A model generated the notes under the pieces. That model was not told the origin of the DNA. It saw nothing but the letters and a program-made list of their open reading frames with translations, and searched no databases. A stretch of DNA of 64,000 nt from Ciona savignyi (taxonomy: Eukaryota; Chordata; Ascidiacea; Phlebobranchia; Cionidae), in contig CH002770.1 of NCBI GenBank assembly GCA_000149265.1, forward strand, positions 584,964 through 648,963, given 5' to 3'. The position numbers and the translations under genes were made by a program. Each line of letters opens with the position of its first letter. The stretch's first letter is position 1. Below are positions 1 to 13,490 of the stretch, piece after piece.

Positions 1-2237
1 AAAAAAAAAAAAAAACGGACAAAAACCAATATGTGTCCCATTTTTCCAAATGGGACCCATAATTAGAAGCAGTTGCTCTAGTCTAGAGCTATGCTTAAAA
101 GAAAATAATTCTTTGGAAAAATACGGTTTTGGTTTTTGAGTCTCAGGGGAATTCCCTAGTATTTATGACCCCAAATTTTTGTTTCTGCATATCTTAACCA
201 TGTTTTCTAACAAATTACAAAGTTTTATTGCGTTCCCATTACCCCCTCGGTTAGATGTCGTGGCAACATGCCATGCCTGTCACATTTATGATTCAGGAAC
301 ATAACTTCGTTTTGAAGAGAAATACCCCATGTATATATGTTTTCTTACTTGGCCCAGAAGTGGCTAATGGTCCAACATTCCACCAAATCTGAATAAAATT
401 GAAGCAGCCGTTCAAGCGCTATGTTCAAAAAGATTAAAATATTTAGAAAAAATAACCATTTTGTGTTTTAACATTCCAGGGGAATTCCCCTGGATCCAAA
501 ATTTTGATTTCTGTATATCTAGACCATGTTTTCTAACAAATGACAAAGTTTCATTATTCTTCATTATTCCTTTTAGTAGATTTCGGGACGACATCCCATG
601 CCCGTGAAGTGTTTGACTAAGAAAACAAACGGACAAAAAAAACAATATGTGCCTATTTTTAAATGGGGCCCATAGCTATAGGGAACGAATATATTTTTTA
701 CGGAATGTACTTTAAATATAATAAGAAAAAAATCCTTCTAAGGTAAAAGAACAAAAATGCCATGTGGTTGTCTGCTTTGGGGTAGGTTGTCAGCATCTAC
801 TGCAATGCGTGTTGTTGGGTGTTCATATACAACTCTGTGAAAGGTAAACTAACAATCACATTTAATTTTATTATTTTTTTAAATATTCGGCCACACGACC
901 GAACATCACATATACAATTGACTTATCGAAATTTAGGACCGTCTTTCCACCAGTAAAACGAGGCAATTCTTCTTTGGCATTAAAGCTTTTATATAAGTAT
1001 TCTATTGACCTAATCTAAAACTATTTTAGAAAGCGGAAATTATCATCAATAAGAAAAAAATATATTTTATAATATTTAATAATTTAAATTTATAATATTT
1101 TAATATTTAATAATGTAAATTTGAAAACAAATTTCTACGGAACGTATTTATCGATTAACGAACATTGTCTGAATTTCTGTTATAATTGGGCCCAAATCAT
1201 AGCAATTTGTAATGTGACAAAACCAAAAATCAGTTATCTGTGTACAACATATTGCCGGTTCATTATCAACTAAGTTATGCTTGGTATGCGACATCTGGGC
1301 GACTCTATGCACCCCTTGGCAATAATCGTGATATGTCTGACCTTTCTAAGTTGCCTAACATCAATCAATATGAGCGTGTGATTCTCGTCTTAGGAGTTTA
1401 TTACTATATTTTAACTTCGCGCGTAAGAAACGTTTGCATATTTTTTTAGAAGCAGGAATGTTAAAATATTTACAACCGCGTACACACACATTAGGCTATA
1501 TTCAGAGTTATATATATTAGGCACAATTGTATAGTTGGTCACTGTCAGAAACAAGGTGTTGCTCTTTGGTAAAACCTAGATATTTATGCAAGTGCTGAAA
1601 CTTCCCCGCCTTTTTCAACACCATTGGTATCATTTTGGGATTCTTGGTTCCAATCTCCTTCTGGGCACTGTGTAATAGGAATGGTAAAGTGTTACAGAGT
1701 GGTTTTGCTATAAATAATTAAGTATAGCATATAGACACCCGGTTGTACACAAATAAATAGTGTCTAATCAAATTGCATCAATCGTTCTGATCGATGGTAT
1801 AGAATAGGTATAGGATATTCATCTTTATCCCCGTGAATGGGAAAACCAAGGGGGTTAACACACGGGCAATCGTGGTATGGATGTGGGGAAAGTTGCCAGG
1901 AAACAGAAATCACAGACCACAGATAAATTCTAGAAAATTTCGTTGCAAATGCGCCAATGACCTTATCCATCTACAAACAAAAGGAGGCTCTCCAGGTGGC
2001 CAATTTCGTCCCATACTTGAATTTAAAAACACCATATCCATAATAAGTTTATTTTGAAGTAAATCAATTGAGTTAGTTTAAATACAACTGCAATATCACA
2101 GCACAATCTCCGCAATGTTTTAAAACGCAAAATCGAACTTTCCTTACGAAGGCCAGAAAGCGCAAGAAATTTTTGATAACGTGATAAGAACGAAAGTGTC
2201 ACCCTGCCCAAATATAAAAAGCTGGTCGAAGACTTAC
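1..2237. other. Gene-free stretch with diverged direct repeats
   Basis: I see no convincing gene here, except that the last exon of the Rh gene may lie in it. Several short blocks recur in the same orientation: a block around 15-60 recurs around 629-675, and a block around 140-290 (containing accatgttttctaaca at about 197) recurs around 475-610 (same motif at about 523). This looks like an old, diverged tandem duplication or satellite. A tRNA-like fragment lies at about 880-912 and a SINE fragment at about 1796-1882. The ORFs in this stretch are short and unsupported. Confidence 0.5.
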
Positions 2238-5200
2238 CTCCCAGAACACTTCGTCTTCGAACAGTTCCTCTTCGCTCAGATTGTCCCAAATCGGCAGCTT
2301 TAAAAGAAATCCGGTGATAGTCCCGGTGAAAATAGCGATTCCTAGAACGGCAGCAAGAGCTGCGATCTGGTAGCCTCCATTTGCACCAGAGGTACGGGAA
2401 GCGTTTTTAAATAGCTCGTGATAGCTGTAAAAAGAAAGGCAGTTGAAAAAATAGTTTATGTAATGTTACCTGGCACGCTAACCTGTCCTGGTAAGAAGCT
2501 CTGTCAGCAACAGCTGCAGCGATGGCGCTCGCCACAACACCAAGTACACCAGGCATCCCATGCAGGTTGTGTACCCCGCATGTGTCATGTAGTTTTATTG
2601 TCCTTTGCAAAAGTGGCTGGAATTGGAAATGATGTAATTATTGCAGTAGAGAAGGGGCGAATTGTCAAACAGGCCTTTTTTGAGGCTATCATTTTAATTG
2701 GCCAATCTCCCGTTAGTGCATGAATTTTACAAACATTAGGTGTATTCGCTATAATTGGTTATACCATTATTTTTATTTAAGATAAAGTATTTCTCGGTTA
2801 ATTGATTTTTAGAGTGCTTGGGCGGTAGCTCCAACCTTAAATCGGTGCTGTACAACAGAAAACAAAACCACATAACATTATGAATCGCTCGGTTCTGTTC
2901 GATAGCAAAATGCATGCGGCTCCCTTTATTAATTAGGCGAAACGAACCTGTAAGTACTTGAATCCAAGCGTGGAAACGATCGCAGCAGCTGAACCTATAA
3001 GAAGGGCGCCAAACGGCTGAACAATCAAATCTGCGCTCGCGCCCATAGCGACACCACCGGCCAATGTCGCATTTTGAATATGCACCTAAAAACAAACCGT
3101 GAGTTAAGCAACAAATACATGTACATAAATATAATTGTTACATTTTGAAAATAATGTATTTATGTTCTCTCTTACCATATCAAGTTTGTTTTTCTTGTCA
3201 GTAACTGCAGATAATGCAAATGTTACCACTGCGCACGCCGACAGACTCAATACGGTGTTGATAACAGCTCGGTGACGTTCAGTGCCAGAACCCGGCCCAG
3301 CATTAAAACTCGGCCAGTACAACCACAGGAATAATGTCCCTGAAACACATTGTATATGAAACGTGCAAACAGCTTTATTTATGATTTATGTGTTTTTTAA
3401 GCTTACCGATCATCGCGAAAATGTCAGAATGATATTCGGAGCCTTCTTTTTTGCTCTGTGTCTGCGACTTCTTGTAAAGCACACGGGCAACTGCTAGCCC
3501 AAAATAAGCACCAAAGGCGTGTATAAACATTGACCCGCCGATGTCGGTAGCCTGAATTCGTATAAGTTTTTAAGAGCACGACATGAGCAATTCGGTAAAA
3601 GAACAAAAGCGTTTCTCACCTGAAATTGAACTATCCCGACATAAATGCTGACGTTGTAGCACACGACCTCAATTGTTGCCATCACAATAAGCTGCACAGG
3701 GCTGGCCACCCCAAGAACTGCACCGAAAGATATAAGGACCGTTGCTACGGCGAAATCCGCTTCCAGCAAGCTAAAAATGCATACTCGTTTAACATAAAGT
3801 GAGTATGTTCAAAATACATTAGCTCAACTAATTAACCAAGCGCAGGTAACTTCGGCACTCCCTTGCGTGCAAGAACCCTCGCAACGCGTAAACACGGTTT
3901 TGGCAAAAAAGGGTGAGAAACGTTTTGTTGGTGTGAATCGACTAAAACGAAAAACATGCTTACGACAAAAACGTCGTTCTGAACTCTTACCCCTCCTTAA
4001 AATGTCGTTTTAATTAGGGTAACGTCATAACTTTTGTTAATTTATATAAATTTTATTAACGTAGGTGACATAGGCCGAGACTAATGGTTCGCCTTGGTAG
4101 TGTTGCCTTACACGATGAAAACTTCACTTGATAAATAATGTTAGAAATAAAGTAGCCCAACTAGTGAACAATATTACAGACAAATAAAAGTATACATAAC
4201 ATGTAACACTGGGACGATATGCCTTCAGGTCCAATTTACTGTGTGTCATTGTTAAATAAAAAAACATATATAGCCTACTGTGACCAAGTACCAGTCAAAA
4301 TTACTTCTTACAAGTAAAAACCAGTTATTTAGAGGTGCCTATTTGCGCACAATGGTATTTGGCAAAATTGACAACGCCGTTGTCAGAAACAAAAAAAATG
4401 CCTATTTGACATAATAGTTTCAGACAAAAGGAACTGTTGCTGTAGGCAACTGCTGGACCTTGTGTATACTTCTGACAAAAAACGGGTGGAGATGTCTATC
4501 AAGGCTCACTTGCGTATAGTTATTATGCATTTACATGGCCACCTTGTAGGTTTGTTATTGTCGTGCAATACCTACAAAATATGATATGCGCCGAACCTTT
4601 TAATATTGATGAGAATCCTGCCCGCATTAGATCCGATCAAGGCGAACCACCCGTTGACTAAAGTTGACCATTGAATAATAAAGCAGGTCAATAAAAAGTT
4701 GAACCCGACCGAACCAAAGCCGTGACGTTTCAAAAACGTCATCAAAAATCCGAAACCGATCAACATCATGACATGAACGTCTTGATATACTGTAAAACGC
4801 GAGTTTATTGAAATTGTACAGTCCTGGTTAAATTTATAACCGGTTTGTTTTTATATTAATACAATGTTTGTAATTAATGTCGGTACCAGTTATTTAATAC
4901 TAAAATAAACTGCTTCGTCCACGTTTACATGCTCTTTCCGTTTTTTTAATGCAATGTAATAAAAAAATCGCCTGAGCAGTATGCTGCATTTCGTTAAAGT
5001 GCGAATTTTAACAGAGAAAGTTAGAATTTAAATCAATCAATCAGATACATAAAAAACCTTGTCATTTTACTAAAGTATTAAGCTTGAAAGGGTTTAGGAA
5101 TCATGTTGACACTTATGCCAGAACTTACTTGGATAGTAGTGGTCCAGAGTGGTGTCCATAGATAGACTGTTGTTTCTAGGACCCGCCGCAACATCGTAGT

Positions 5201-5424
5201 CAACGAAGAGGCCAAATAAAAGCAAGAAAACAGCTTCAGCCGCCAAAAGTAAGGCTGTTGCTTTTCCTCTTGTGTTGCTGTATCAATGTTGAGTCATTGT
5301 AAAGATGACTAAAGCAAGAAATAAGTTTCTACAAATTAACGTATTGTTGCACTTTATTTTCCTATTGCTCAACGTTTTTAACAGTGTTTAATAAAATAGA
5401 TTTGCACGCTCTTACTTACCTCAT
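2238..5424 (-). CDS. Rhesus-type ammonium channel (Rh family glycoprotein)
   Basis: This is an Rh-family (AMT/Rh superfamily) channel for ammonia and possibly CO2 across the plasma membrane. Coding exons on the minus strand are 5420-5424 (ATG plus two bases), 5129-5277, 4597-4789, 3620-3770, 3407-3551, 3176-3339, 2948-3085, 2483-2616 and 2238-2424. They total 1266 nt (422 codons), and all phases agree. Diagnostic stretches are [73 protein letters not shown] and [11 protein letters not shown], followed by an acidic FEDEVFWE. These include the conserved pore regions and their histidines ([18 protein letters not shown]). They match animal Rh proteins (RhBG/RhCG type) better than bacterial AmtB. 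The cytosolic tail after WE is unresolved: reading through the last donor gives about 15 more codons to a TGA at 2199-2201, or a small exon lies further left. The length is close to the usual 430-480 residues. Confidence 0.93.
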
Positions 5425-8400
5425 TACTGCTGTTGAAGATAAAATGTCGATGGAAATATATTAACCCGAACCATAGAAATAAACCCAAAAACAAGAAGCC
5501 GCAGTATATATACCGTCCCGCTTCGTCTTGTGATTGGTTAAAATGCCGAAGGCGCGGTCAACGCTGCACACCGAAAAAGGGAGTTCTGGGTAAATACGGG
5601 CATGGTATCTTTCGTCGGGGGGTGATTCGTTTTCTTTTTTATAAGTCATAATCTAATATTTAAAATAAAACAACAATAATGACACCACTAAAGTGGCGAA
5701 CGCGATATAAATGGGTTTTCACATCTAATACTTTTGTAAAAAAGCGCATCTGGTATAGATAACTGATTGGCGTAAGTGAGTTTGTTGCGCTCTTTATGTG
5801 GAGAGAGAAGTCTTTGAATTTTTGCAAAAGTGGCGTGATCTCTGGAATTTGAAGGGTTGTTTTTTTCTTTCTTTTAGCAGGCTGACAGCAGTTATTGCTT
5901 CTAAAATCGTCTTAAAATGCACTAAAATGTCACGCCTGGACTTTTACTATGGTGCAATATAATATTCCGTATAAAATCTTTGCCCCTGACTTTTCTTTCA
6001 ACCTTTTAATTACTTTATGTAAACCAGAAATTTTGAGTACACATTAATTATAAAAAAATTTCGATAAATCAAAGAGCGTTAGAGTAATGGTAACAGTCCA
6101 TGTCCACAACCCACAGGAGATTTTGGTAAGTCAGGATATTACCACCTTGGTGCACACGGTATGATTTAAATATTCAATCACCCATGGTTTTTAAAACATA
6201 TTGAATCTACAGAATACTTGTAGGATAAATTCGGTGTAAATCATTCGTGCAAAAAGTAAAATACTGCACGTTAGAAATATAATTGGCATTTGTTAGGAAA
6301 CGACAAAAAACTTTTTAAATTAGAGAGCTAGGGCAAGTACAAAAGACTAGGAAAATACCATGCTGCAATTGTTTTGTTGTCTTAAGGAGAGAGGCAAGAA
6401 AAAAGCTCTTCTCTCTTTGACTTGTTTTCGACCAATTTTACAGTTGTTTTTATGCACCTTGCCCAAAGGTTGGGTTTATTGCCTGCTAGTTCGTTAACCA
6501 GAAAAATGTGTAGTAATTGGCAGTGCTATGCTATCCTGAAAATAACACGACTGTTTTTTGTATCTGACAAGAACTTTTTTAACTCTTACACCACTGATTT
6601 TAATGCCCGGCACAATCCAATTAGGAATGAACTGCATGCTCGATTTACATTTCGACAATGTAGTGCTGCATATACAGAATTCTTACACTGTACCTAATTT
6701 TTTATTCATTGGGAAGTTATTAGCGGTTATAAATAACAGTTTGAAATGAATGTTCTAGAAGCAAAAAATGATTTGGTCTTATTCTCCTGTAACGAGTTGG
6801 GCACTTGGCTTCAGACAAAAAGTAGTTTTTTAAAATTGCGGTCCAATGAGAGATTGCTGTGTGCTCGGAGACAAATATTCTTTAGATGCACTTGAAATTG
6901 CACGCTTAATTGAATAATCTTTAAAGCTTAGCTTCATGCTGAATGAATTATCTTGTTTTAATAAGACACGCGGGGAAATAATTTGTATCAATTGTTTTTC
7001 CATTTTTTTAATATAGATGGTCGATACCTTAAAATTTGGACAACAAACGTATATAAATTGAATACTTGGTAAACAGTGCGTTTGTTAAGATTCTGTAGAA
7101 TTGTTTTGATCAGCGATCGCATATGTTTTTGTTGAATGAGTGTTCAGAAGTCATGTTGGGACCAAAACATTTATGCGCATACTTTATGCGTCATATTAAT
7201 CCATTGCGCACGGCTACAACAAATAAAAAACAAATGAATAATTTGGGATTCAGAATTCTGATATGCACCGCAAGGCATTAAGTGTTTTACGCAAACATTT
7301 AAGCAAAATTTGCACTTTCAAGTCGTGAAGTGTAGAATAACAATTCGCATTTTGATTAAAAGAATTATATCTATTAATTTACCGCACATTTTAATCCCAC
7401 AAAATAAATCATGAGTTCCGTGCGTAAATGACATCAAGGTAAGCCACAAGGTGATGTCAGGCTTAAAAAACATTTCGCTCTGTTACGGCACCGGCGAAAC
7501 AAATATCAGACGTCAGCGACTTCTTGGTATTCTGCCTTCAGAACAACACATGTTGTGTAAAAACTCGCCGATTAAAATTTCGGGAAAATGAAACAAACAT
7601 GATACAGAGCTGAAGTAATCCAGTTGTAATAACAAGTTTCTGAAAACAAATAGTTAAGATTCTCGCTAACTTGACTAAATGCAAGCAAAGCAATGGACCA
7701 AATCCGTATATAAAGTAAGAAAATCCGTAAGAAAAAATTCAAGTCTTCATTTCACGTTTAAATACGTTTATATATACTCACCAAATTCGCTATATGTATA
7801 TTTATATAAGATTCCCTTAAAAAAGATCTGAACGAAATGACGAAAAATGCTAATACGCAATCGTTGACATGTGTGTTATCGATTTCCAAGATCACCCTCT
7901 GCCACAAATCTATTTTTTAAAAGCAATTATAGACGTAGGTGAAAAACATTCTGGTTAAAAAGGTAACCGTGTTTAGCGGTTAAATTAATTGACGTGAAGT
8001 TCCCTGTGACGTTGTTGCCTTAAACTCCTTCTCACCTTTTTATGTTAATCTTGTTTCCTGTTAGCCAAAAACACTTGAGCTTTCGTTTTATTTGTCAGGT
8101 TAAGTTTTAGCGTATTCAGTTTAAACTTTAGTATTTGATTAAATTTTCATATTGAATTTACATATCAAGTAAATCAAAACTAAAACAACAATTGTAACTG
8201 AACGAGTTGCGAAATTATCACACAAGTTGTTTACCGTTTTGTGGTAACTTTAATTAATTTGGTATGTTTATCAACGATTACCTTCACATTGTTCATTTAG
8301 TGAATGAAACCGTTTTCAAAGCAATAAAGAAACAAAATTCAATGGGTTTCTTAAAAAAAAACAATTAAATGGCCATTCTCGCTCAATAATTGTTAATACG

Positions 8401-11340
8401 CCTTATCTACGGTCGTTTGACACCGGTGGTTAGCAGAGTAAAATCCCAGTGTATTGTGCAGGCAAAATAAGTGTACTGCGCGTTTTAACAAGTGTAAGAT
8501 TGAAATAATGTCAAGGCAAAAATAATTTTTTACCGATATATATTAAGTTGTTCTCAAAATACCTTTATATAAATAAAAAACGTTTATCAGAGTCATTCGA
8601 TATGATTTGTTCGGCTTATATGTGCACGAATGCATTAAAGCGACAACAAACAAAAATGCACCTGGTCTGTGTGGCGAACGAAACTTAAAAAAACAATTCA
8701 ATAAAATTAATTTATTAGTTCAAATGTACAATATTTACAAGTTTAATTCGCAACTCGACAGATAAAGATTGGAAAACGGTGCAAAGACAGTGACCGATTA
8801 TTTTTTTAAATGTACATTCTACCAAAAAGCACATAAATAAACGAGCGGCATTTCTATGTTGCAGTCATCCGCAACGGCAACTGCAACCCAATCTTAACCA
8901 TTTTCAAGTATTGGCAAGTTCAACAACAGTCTTTGGTGTAATACAATGTATGTTTTATACCCGTGAATGGGAAAACGCGTCATCACACGTGCTATCTCGC
9001 GATTGTCTAGCGCTCATCATGCAGCGACCGGAAATGTTATTTATGATCGCGACATTAAGTTTTAATTATGACTGGCACAATATATATCTATAATCGCGAT
9101 ACTGTCGATATTACTAAGCGACGATACTAATAAATGCGTATCGCGATTACCTTACCACATATGCCTTATTTTATAAAAAAAAACTACACATAAAAATTCG
9201 TCTTGGGTATTGGTAAAAATAGCGTTTATGTACTTACAAATGCATTGTTAATACACTTAGCAACACTTAATATTGTGCTGTAATGATCGTATTAAACTGT
9301 AGTCTTTTTTTAGTATGTATTATTGGGGTTAATACGTTATTATTAGTATGTATTATATTAGTATGTATTATTGGGGCTAATATGTTATAATGATAATGTT
9401 TATTTATATATCATCTATTACGGCAATGGTACCATACATTTTGCATTTCCTTTTGCATAACTTAAGTTATATTACATAATGTAAAATTTAACAATCAACT
9501 TATGAATGGTTGTTTATCTTACGTTGAAATTAAACAATCAACGTGTGAGTGGTGTTTTGTGTATAAGTGAAGTAACGCGAAAAAACTTTACGAGCGCAAT
9601 ATTAACGAACTATACGCATATCTGTGTTTGGTAAACTTTTTGTTTCTGGCGCAAATACATGGCCTATTCCTTTAAAAGCGTGGTTAAGTTTTACACATCG
9701 GTTTGTAAGATTTTTGCGATAATAAGAAATAAGGTTGATTTTATTTACAAGCCTAATTTAAATAAAACTATAGTTTTATTGTCACCAAAAACGAATTTTA
9801 GTCTGCTAACGACGTTTATTTTAGATTTGGGGAATTCCCCATATTTACGGTAACTATAGTCGCGATTATCAAGATACTTTGACCCTCGATTATCGATACC
9901 GTTTGACAAGTATCGCTGCATTGCAGCGCTAATTTTAATTCACAACCCATTAATTCATTTGGTCTATGGTATGTTTGCTGATAAGTGTGTTGACCCTAGT
10001 GGATAGAATCCACTAGCTCGGCACAGGTTACGCGCCACAACCATCCGTCTGAGCTGCGACGCATCGGACCACCAAGCAAGTCATCCGTGCAAGTCCCATG
10101 GACTTTTTCCGTAATAGAAATCCACTCGTATCCTGCACACAAGCGTGACAAAGACACATCTTTCTTCTATTGCATAATTAACTGCAAAATACCGACGATT
10201 TTTTGGAAACCGCAAAATAGCGGTTGTGAGTACAAATTCCGGCATTGTTCAAAAAAAAATTCTACTATCACCACTGCAACAATCTCGTTTTTATAGTTAT
10301 TGCTTTATGATTTCGCTTTTTTGATTGGGGACTAAGAAAAGAAGCTTGAGATTAAGCTAGGTTTTTAGTGACAATGTTGACCCCATAAGTCACTTATAAA
10401 CTAGGTTATTATGATACATATCTCTTATATTTGGTTTAAAACAGTTCATATTTACAAGCCATGGCCACTCTTGTTTCTTCCAATTATTTTTTATCAGTCT
10501 TGCGTTGTTGGCACTTCTGTGATAGAATTGATCATCGTTTTGACCGTCAATATAGTTTTACCAACACAGAGCCCAAAATGTCAACTCCAGTGTTTCCGAA
10601 TGTAAAAATGTTTCTCCGATGTAAAGGTTTATTTAAAACCTTTGCCCAACCGTCCCTGAAACGCATCAGCACATTGCACAACACTGCGCGTGTTTACCAC
10701 TTCAATGAGTCTCGAACGCTTTGAATATTTACCAGTAAAGTACCTCGTCTACGCGTTTGCAAAATAATGAGGTATTTCGTCAAGTGGAGCAAACGTTTTC
10801 AATCAACCGACAAATAACTTCGTAACTGTCAATGCATTAACAGGGAAACACAAAAAAGCATAGTTTTGTTTAGTGTAATATTTCTTGTGGCAAATATTAA
10901 AAAGTAAAAAATGTTAACAAAGAAAAATTTAAAGACGATAATCTAACAGTCGGTATAACATGGCATTAAAATATGTTTGTTAATATTCAATACTGTATTG
11001 GTTTGTTAAAACTTGGCTCGCAAAACAAATAACTAAAACCGCTTTGTTCCCAACCGACCGCACATGACAAGAAACCTATGTGGATATTTTTTTGATAGAC
11101 TACCCAACTATACCACGACCACTACAGTTAAACACCAACTATGTGGTCTTCATATCTAAATGTGTAAAAGGTCCTGTACACCAAATCTGCCCAACATTAA
11201 GCAACCGAAGCATTGCAATTTATTTCAGCACATCCAACATGTCACAACAATATTTCTTAAATTAAGTGCAGAAAGTAGTTGAATTAGAACCCTAACCGCC
11301 AATCCCACAACCCAGCAGAGTAGTCAGGTTGTCAATTGTA
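5425..11340. other. Long gene-poor interval
   Basis: No coding sequence could be supported; ORFs are all under 100 codons and lack recognisable domains. A sequence like the body of the tRNA-derived SINE is visible at about 8950-8995. Short direct repeats built on tagtatgtattattgggg lie at about 9310-9395, and a pair of aacaatcaac blocks lies at 9490-9545. The 5' flank of the Rh gene (5425-5700) has no TATA box that I could pick out with confidence. Confidence 0.4.
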
Positions 11341-11346
11341 TCTATT

Positions 11347-11474
11347 TTTTATGTTTATCCCCGTAAATGGGAAAACCAAGGAGGTTAACACACGGGCAAT
11401 CGTCAGAGCCGCTCGCGCCCACCGTCGGGTTAACGGAGCTATTGCAGTGTGTTGTGTGTCATTCACACGTTCCT
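11347..11474 (-). repeat. Truncated tRNA-derived SINE copy
   Basis: This is the 3' body of the SINE family described at 27862-28166, read on the minus strand. It carries the gggataaac and gggcgcgag-like core blocks. It stops abruptly at the TTAA that opens the 11475-12568 element, so the tRNA-like head is missing. Confidence 0.8.
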
Positions 11475-12568
11475 TTAACTCTTTCACTCCCGGCCAAATG
11501 CATTAATTCAAACATGCTGTCCCGCAGTGTTTTTTACAATTTTTAGTCATTTTCAAATTAGCACAGTTTTTCTAAAGTTTATGCTATGATTTAATATTTA
11601 GTATGGTTGGAAAGATAATTTATCCCTCTTTTAAACAAGCTGCACATCCAAAATCTACCTCTAATAAAGAATATATTATGTAAACTTTAGTGAACACCAC
11701 TTTTTATGCAAAGAAAATTCTGCTCGACTTTGAAAAATTTGAGGTGCACTGACAAACGAAATACTCACTTATTATTGGAATGCCCAAATGAGATGAAAAT
11801 TGGAATGTAGATTGTCTAATAGTTTTTGTACTCAGGAAAATTCGAACTGTATTTCTATCTTCAGTAGTTTTTTTACTATTTGTTATTGAAATTTCCCTTT
11901 TTTCTGACTATATTATGAAAACTTGAACCAAAACGCATTGAAGTTTTTAGTTTTGTAGAACTAAAATAGTAAAAAGTATAAAAAAGAACAGTGAAGGAAG
12001 TGTAAAAAGGGCATACAAAACCAAACAAACGCAAATACTATATCCAAAATCTAATATTCTTCAAAGCAGGGCACACCGAACTAGCTAGTCTCGCCGCCTT
12101 TTTCTTTATCGTGCGCTCAGCAGGCCCAGCTGGATTCATGCTTTGGTGAACACGAAGCATAACCGCCTGCTGCGAAAACGTCACCAACGCTCTCCTTTTT
12201 ATCTCAACGGCACGAAATTCACAGAGAATGTAAAGAAAGACTTGCTTGACAAAAAGAGCTTCTCTGCAAGTTAACACGACTCCTATTGGCTGAGTTAGTC
12301 ACGTGTAAATTCGTGTAAAATCGATAGAAATAAGAGGCGTTCTTGAAAAAGAAAGGCTATCACTCCTCGCATTTTTATTATTTCTCCACGATAATCACAG
12401 AGAATAAAATATAGGGTTTCCTTGATCGAATGAGCCATAGCTGAGGTCTCTACCATTACGCATTGCGGAGAAATCGTTTTTTAGATTTGCACCCATTTAT
12501 GTACAGTCGGGATGCCATGTTTTACCACCAACTCGCGATATATGGCGAGTTGGGAGGGAAAGAGTTTA
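11475..12568. mobile_element. Non-autonomous TTAA-flanked DNA transposon, copy 1
   Basis: This element of about 1.09 kb is present again in opposite orientation at 59084-60173. Its ends are inverted: ttaactctttcactccc on the left and gggagggaaagagttta on the right. Termini next to TTAA are typical of piggyBac-like elements, so that superfamily is the likely home. No DDD transposase is visible. The only shared ORF (12038-12277 on the minus strand, 79 codons, continuing to 131 codons in copy 2) matches nothing I know. Next to the right end lies a near-palindrome around gatatatggcgagtt. The right target site reads TTTA rather than TTAA, and the flanks are unrelated: SINE on the left, BEL/Pao on the right. 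Confidence 0.85.
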
Positions 12569-12878
12569 GTAGTACAGATTGCTATACGCTAGACGACGCT
12601 ACCGAGTTGTCCAGTATCTCGCTGACGAGTTCTGGAAACGCTGGATCCAAGAGTACCCCCGATCAATAATCTCTCGACAGAAATGGCACAAGCGAAAGGT
12701 AAATATTGCCGAATGGGATGTTGTACTCCTTGTAGATAATTCCGCCCCTCGAGAACTTGGCCGCGTAAACAGCTTGTTTCATGACAAACATGGGATCGTT
12801 AGAAGCGTCAAAGTAAAGACTGCCGCTGGGTTAATGAAGTGGCCTATTGCAAAACTTTCTGTGGTCGTGAATGGGTGA
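12569..12878 (+). pseudogene. C-terminal remnant of a BEL/Pao retrotransposon polyprotein (DUF5641)
   Basis: The reading frame from about 12579 to the TGA at 12876-12878 encodes the end of a BEL/Pao-type pol polyprotein. Recognisable features are RRRYRVVQYLADEFWKRW, then WHKRKVNIAEWDVVLLVDN, then LGRVNSLF, HGIVRSVKVKT and a final PIAKLSVV. This is the DUF5641 domain that follows integrase in BEL/Pao elements. Protease, reverse transcriptase, RNase H and integrase are absent; upstream DNA is the unrelated TTAA element. It is a dead, 5'-truncated copy. The stop lies about 135 bp before a purine-rich tract and a possible 3' LTR, as expected for this clade. Confidence 0.85.
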
Positions 12879-13019
12879 GAAAGAAACGCCCCATGGCCTT
12901 GCATGGCGTTACTCTTTACTGTAAGTGTAAAGATTCTTTCTTGGTTAAAATGTGCCTCGAATCTTTTATTTGTGTAAAAAAGTGAAATTGCTTTGATGGC
13001 GCATTTTTCCTTTTTTTGG

Positions 13020-13358
13020 CGGGGGAGGTTGTAAGATATCTCGACCCATTATTTATTCATTTGCTTACATGTTTTCTTGATGTCTATGACATAGACATAT
13101 AGACTCTATGTTAAACCAGCATAAATTGCGTCATAAACTGAAAACGTTATAATAGGAGTTTATGTTTGCAATCGCCTATACCAGACCGTATGGAATAATT
13201 ATTTCGGATTAGTTACCGTAGAAGCTGCTGTGTACAATTTTCTTCCGATACCTTATTTTTCTGTACCGGTTAAAGCTAAAGTTTGGCGAGTGTGTGATAT
13301 TTATAATTTACATATAGACTCGTTAGTTTACTGATTTGGTTATTTTATTAACTACAGA
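13020..13358 (+). repeat. Candidate polypurine tract and 3' LTR of the BEL/Pao remnant
   Basis: A purine-rich tract ggcgggggagg sits at about 13019-13029. It is followed at 13031 by tgtaagatatc, which fits an LTR starting with TG. A possible end is the tactaca-like sequence at about 13350-13358, but no second LTR is present for comparison, so the right border is a guess. The next 130 bp contain many copies of a degenerate ccgtatc motif. Confidence 0.45.
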
Positions 13359-13364
13359 AACCCG

Positions 13365-13490
13365 TATCCCTACCAACGTATCCACTTTATCATACGCGCA
13401 CTAAATCACCGTATCGTCTCTATACCACCGTACTGTATCGTTATAAGTCATAACCCCAGCATTTCCGTATCGTATCACTCCGTATCAAAC
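13365..13490. repeat. Degenerate ccgtatc-rich stretch
   Basis: About eight variants of cgtatc occur in 125 bp, unevenly spaced. It looks like a decayed simple repeat. No function can be read from it. Confidence 0.4.

Noticed and set aside
2238-5424. AMT/MEP-type ammonium transporter
   Set aside because: [16 protein letters not shown] and [13 protein letters not shown] are Rh-type signatures.
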